DNA of 17,465 bases, from positions 1-17,465 of the forward strand of contig CAZXSM010000047.1 in the NCBI GenBank assembly GCA_964643255.1. The letters are read 5' to 3'. The position numbers were made by a program, and so were the translations under genes. Below are positions 14,919 through 17,465 of the stretch, piece after piece. Under the pieces are notes generated by a model, which was not told the DNA's origin, did no database searches, and was given only the letters and a program-made list of their open reading frames with translations. The number at the start of each line of letters is the position of its first letter. Position 1 is the stretch's first letter. The DNA comes from JAAYRG01 sp964643255. GTDB taxonomy: Bacteria > Bacillota > Clostridia > Lachnospirales > Lachnospiraceae.

Positions 14919-15494
14919 ATGGATTTTAAAGATTTCCAATGGACAATTGAAAGTAAATTTGAAGAGACGGAAACAGGTATAGATATACTTGCTCCAGCCG
15001 AAACTGATTATTTTGTAAATCCAGCTGACGGAGAGGTTGTAGCAAACGCACCATTTTTCTACAAAGAGGTAGAAGGAGACTTTATCTTAAAGGCAAAGGT
15101 TAGTCTTGACTTTGTTTCTATATATGATGCTTGTGCCCTCCTAGCATTAGATAATGACAAGTTATGGGCAAAGGCATGCTTTGAATATACAGACTTTGAT
15201 ACAATTGCCGTAGTAACTGTTATGACCAATGAAAGATCAGATGACGCAAATGGAGTTAATGTTGAAGAAGATTCAATCTGGCTTCAGATAAGCCGTAAAG
15301 ATAATGTATTCGCAGTACACTACTCCTTAGATGGAAATGAATTTATAATGGCAAGATTGGCATACTTACCTATGAGCGAAAAGATAAAAGTAGGATTCTT
15401 GGCCCAATCACCAACTGGTAAAGGTGGTATAAGAAAGTTCGAAGATGTTTCATTAGAGCTAAAAAGTCCTTTAGATATACGTTCAGGAAAATAA
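14919..15494 (+). CDS. DUF1349 family protein (concanavalin A-like fold)
   Basis: A 191-residue protein of the DUF1349 family, related to the yeast Ree1 group and predicted to form a concanavalin A/glucanase-like beta sandwich. Characteristic stretches are ETDYFVNPADGEVVANAPFFYKEVEGDFILKAKV (28-61), YDACALLALDNDKLWAKACFEYTD (69-92), IWLQISRKDNVFAVHYSLDGNEF (120-142) and KVGFLAQSPTGKGG (157-170). No signal peptide, so cytoplasmic. The family often sits in carbohydrate gene clusters, but its biochemical role is not established. It is a single-gene transcript with its own strong promoter and an operator-like palindrome, closed by a strong terminator. Codon use resembles the neighbours. Confidence 0.9.
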   Translation: MDFKDFQWTIESKFEETETGIDILAPAETDYFVNPADGEVVANAPFFYKEVEGDFILKAKVSLDFVSIYDACALLALDNDKLWAKACFEYTDFDTIAVVTVMTNERSDDANGVNVEEDSIWLQISRKDNVFAVHYSLDGNEFIMARLAYLPMSEKIKVGFLAQSPTGKGGIRKFEDVSLELKSPLDIRSGK

Positions 15495-15560
15495 AACATC
15501 TAATACCATATTTTGTGGTAATAGTTTTCCCCTATAAGATGATTTACTTTATAAATCAAT

Positions 15561-15610
15561 AAAAAACGAACTAGCGATACGCAAATTTCTTTGCCGCTAG
15601 TTCGTTTTTT
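15561..15610. terminator. Strong bidirectional terminator between DUF1349 and the rubrerythrin-like gene
   Basis: A perfect 16-bp outer stem (AAAAAACGAACTAGCG at 15561-15576, its complement at 15595-15610), a 4-nt bulge, and an inner GCAAA/TTTGC stem with loop TTTC. A-run on one side and T-run on the other give an intrinsic terminator in both directions, as suits the two convergent genes. Confidence 0.88.
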
Positions 15611-15673
15611 ATATAATCTGTAGACCAAGAATCATAGCCTACCATCTTAAATTCAAGATAAATTTATATTATT

Positions 15674-16153
15674 TTAATAATCTTCTCTTATACCAAATTC
15701 AGCTGACTCTACCCATTCTTCAGGTCTTGAAGTAAGTTTAATTATCTCTTCAAGCAATATACAGTGTTTATCTTCTTCTTTTTCTAAGAACTCATATATT
15801 TCTTTTCTATCTGGGTCCTTTTCCTGAAGTTCTTTGTACATAGCCATGCTTTTCTCTTCATACTCAAGTGCTTTTCTGTAGGAGTCTAACTGTGATAAAT
15901 GGTGTTCTGGATCAATTTCAATATCTTTTAATTCCTTAAATATTTTCTTTGCATCTTCTATAATATCTTGATCTTCAATAGGTGCAGTTAGTTTTTCTTT
16001 GTTGTCTTCTAGAAGCTTTGCGTGTTGTCTTTCTGCTTCAGCTAACATTAAAAACACTTTTTTAAGGTGGTTATTACTATGTTTGTCTGCTTGTTCAATA
16101 TAGTACTTTTCCAAATCATATTCTAATGAAATTGCTAGTTCATATGTATTCAT
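15674..16153 (-). CDS. Rubrerythrin-like ferritin-fold diiron protein without rubredoxin domain
   Basis: A 159-residue four-helix-bundle protein. The expected carboxylate and His ligands are visible: glutamates in helix 1 (LEYDLEKYY, 10-18), ExxH as E41-RQ-H44, glutamates in helix 3 (ALEYEEKSMAMY, 95-106), and a second ExxH as E127-DK-H130. The insert DPEHHLSQLD joins the two halves, and the end RPEEWVESAEF is common in clostridial relatives. There is no CxxC rubredoxin tail, so it would need an outside electron donor if it is a peroxidase. Likely role: peroxide reduction or iron handling in an anaerobe. GGAGA precedes the ATG. Confidence 0.85.
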   Translation of the reverse strand: MNTYELAISLEYDLEKYYIEQADKHSNNHLKKVFLMLAEAERQHAKLLEDNKEKLTAPIEDQDIIEDAKKIFKELKDIEIDPEHHLSQLDSYRKALEYEEKSMAMYKELQEKDPDRKEIYEFLEKEEDKHCILLEEIIKLTSRPEEWVESAEFGIREDY

Positions 16154-16195
16154 CTTATCGTCTCCTTGTTTTTATTTAATTGTATTAATACTTAT

Positions 16196-16224
16196 ATATT
16201 ATCAATAGGTATAGATAAAATCAA
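16196..16224 (-). promoter_or_regulatory. Candidate promoter of the rubrerythrin-like gene
   Basis: TTGATT (16219-16224) and TAATAT (16196-16201) on the minus strand with 17-bp spacing, each 4 of 6 or better to consensus. It gives a leader of about 36 nt, so the gene need not depend on the esterase transcript upstream. Confidence 0.45.
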
Positions 16225-16297
16225 CAGTAAAACAAATCCTAGATAGTCTTACAGTGAAAATTGATATTTAGCTTAAAATATAAACCCATTTTATACA

Positions 16298-17434
16298 TTA
16301 CATTTTGCTTTTTAAATAACTCAAAAACATCATCCAATCAAACAAACTTAAGTCATGACCACCAGGTCGAATATGATAACCTATTCTACCATCATGGAGG
16401 GGTTGTCTTATTTCCGGCTTTTCATTGGTCTTTAAAACTAATCCAGGTAGGTCATATGCATTATAAACTTCACTAGCCAAATATGCTCCGGCAAATTCAG
16501 CATCAGGGCCACTCCAATAATCCTCGCTTCCACTAGCTACATATATTAATCTTGGGGCTATGAGTCCTAAGAGCATGTGCTGATCAAAATCCATCGTCTC
16601 CTCTTTATTTGCATATTTCCTGTAGTTGTCTGCAAACCAGTGGGGAAATACTTCAGTAATTTGACTTATATTTTCTCCCTTTGTCAACTTACTCATAGCT
16701 GCCCCTGTACAACCTGAATTGTTGACAAAGACACATTGAATCCTTTTATCCATTGCCCCGGCCCACAAAGCAGTTTTTCCACATCTTGAATGTCCAGTAA
16801 TTGATATATATCTCTCATCAATTTCTTCACATTTCACTAAATAATCTATAATCCTACTTACACCAAATGCCCAAGCAGATATGCACCCACCACTATATTC
16901 TTCATTCAGGTTTTCATTAAAAAACTTTACTAAACCCCCTGGAAATGTGTCCTTATTGTCCGATTCAAATTCTGATGTGCGAAATATAGCTGATGCCATA
17001 CCACATTCTATTAAAAGCTTGGCTGGCCAGAATGGATTAGTAAGTTCCTGATTTATATAGATGTCTTCAGCCCATTTAGGAGGAGCACCGTTTTCATCAT
17101 TATAAATCATTATATTTACCGGTACTTTTCCTTGCTTGTGTTTTGGTATCAGTAATACAAATTCAAACTTATACTGATTGTCATTAACACTAATACAGCC
17201 ACATATTTTTCTTTTTTCAGCCAAACCCTCTAAAACTTCTTGTCTGTTTTCTATGGAAAAATCTATGCTATAGCCCGTCTTTGGCATTGTGCCATAAACT
17301 TCATGCTCGAAACGTTCTAATAATTCTAATCTACGTGAACTTTCCCAATCTTCAATACTTTTATTTTTACCTAGTATTGATGGAATCTTCTTATAAGTTT
17401 CATTATTCAATTTGACATCCCTATACTTTCCCAT
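16298..17434 (-). CDS. CE15-like glucuronoyl esterase family hydrolase, no signal peptide
   Basis: A 378-residue alpha/beta hydrolase resembling carbohydrate esterase family 15, whose members cut esters between glucuronic acid of xylan and lignin alcohols. The nucleophile is Ser216 in GHSRCGKTALWAGAMDKR (214-231), matching the bacterial GHSRxGK motif. The catalytic His is probably His360 in RPGGHDLS, and the acid probably Glu304 or Asp305 in SGSEDYW. CISAWAFGVSRIIDYL before the nucleophile and NNSGCTGAA after it are also typical. No secretion signal is seen, which is odd for an enzyme acting on lignocellulose and points to imported uronate esters or another ester. AGGAGG gives a clear start. 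Confidence 0.85.
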   Translation of the reverse strand: MGKYRDVKLNNETYKKIPSILGKNKSIEDWESSRRLELLERFEHEVYGTMPKTGYSIDFSIENRQEVLEGLAEKRKICGCISVNDNQYKFEFVLLIPKHKQGKVPVNIMIYNDENGAPPKWAEDIYINQELTNPFWPAKLLIECGMASAIFRTSEFESDNKDTFPGGLVKFFNENLNEEYSGGCISAWAFGVSRIIDYLVKCEEIDERYISITGHSRCGKTALWAGAMDKRIQCVFVNNSGCTGAAMSKLTKGENISQITEVFPHWFADNYRKYANKEETMDFDQHMLLGLIAPRLIYVASGSEDYWSGPDAEFAGAYLASEVYNAYDLPGLVLKTNEKPEIRQPLHDGRIGYHIRPGGHDLSLFDWMMFLSYLKSKM

Positions 17435-17465
17435 ATTACCTCCTTATTTGTTGGATTATTCTTTT

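Noticed and set aside
16154..16230. A PerR box upstream of the rubrerythrin-like gene
   Set aside because: The AT-rich TTATATATTATCAA stretch does not fit the 7-1-7 pattern well enough in any register.

Overview
The window looks like a chromosomal segment of a low-GC, anaerobic, plant-polysaccharide-using clostridial Firmicute, probably near the Lachnospiraceae. The evidence is the AT-rich sequence with strong AGGAGG ribosome binding sites, lipoprotein signals, an AhpC/AhpF plus rubrerythrin-type peroxide defence, a YutG-like PgpA protein, and several carbohydrate-active enzymes with LacI and AraC regulators. Nearly all genes lie on the minus strand. The exceptions are an AraC regulator, a DUF1349 gene and a relic of an AAA protease gene. 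The window contains a 100-N assembly gap at 11715-11814.

Region 1 (1-4694, minus) is a small uptake and catabolism unit. It holds a LacI-type regulator fused to a PfkB (ribokinase-family) kinase, a nucleoside-hydrolase-family protein with divergent active-site motifs, and a sugar-type ABC solute-binding lipoprotein. At the left edge is the start of one more minus-strand gene (GTG at 41), which by position and N-terminal sequence is probably an ABC permease. A hairpin with a short T-run sits between the binding protein and that start. Together the genes suggest import of a glycoside, possibly a nucleoside, cleavage to a free pentose, and phosphorylation by the same polypeptide that carries the DNA-binding domain.

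Region 2 (4785-7013, minus) is a compact ahpC-ahpF operon behind a Fur/PerR-like box that overlaps a candidate -10 element. It is followed by a YutG/PgpA-like gene (7123-7602). At 7889-8083, on the plus strand, lies a relic of an FtsH-type AAA protease: the segment following Walker B is fused in frame to the extreme C-terminal helix, with everything between deleted.

Region 3 (8087-14439) is for beta-glucan or oligosaccharide use. A surface-lipoprotein GH16 endo-glucanase with a C-terminal carbohydrate-binding-like module is followed by a GH5 glycosidase without a signal peptide, ending in a perfect 19-bp hairpin. An AraC regulator is divergent from GH16. Across the gap are two different MFS transporters in tandem (13171-14439, then 11820-13079). 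A 21-codon C-terminal remnant of a third minus-strand gene runs into the gap from the left, so at least one gene of this operon is probably lost in the gap.

Region 4 (14440-17465) begins with a long AT-rich divergent intergenic stretch. On its left it carries the MFS leader, with an extended -10 promoter and a terminator-like hairpin just before the ribosome binding site. On its right it carries the DUF1349 promoter, with a perfect 25-bp palindrome across the predicted transcription start. Then follow the DUF1349 gene, a strong bidirectional terminator, a rubrerythrin-like ferritin-fold protein with its own promoter, and a CE15-like esterase without a signal peptide. I see no CRISPR array, insertion sequence, tRNA or rRNA. 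The most unusual features are the regulator-kinase fusion, the two intergenic regulatory structures of region 4, the protease relic and the gene cut by the gap; none amounts to a clearly new system on sequence alone.
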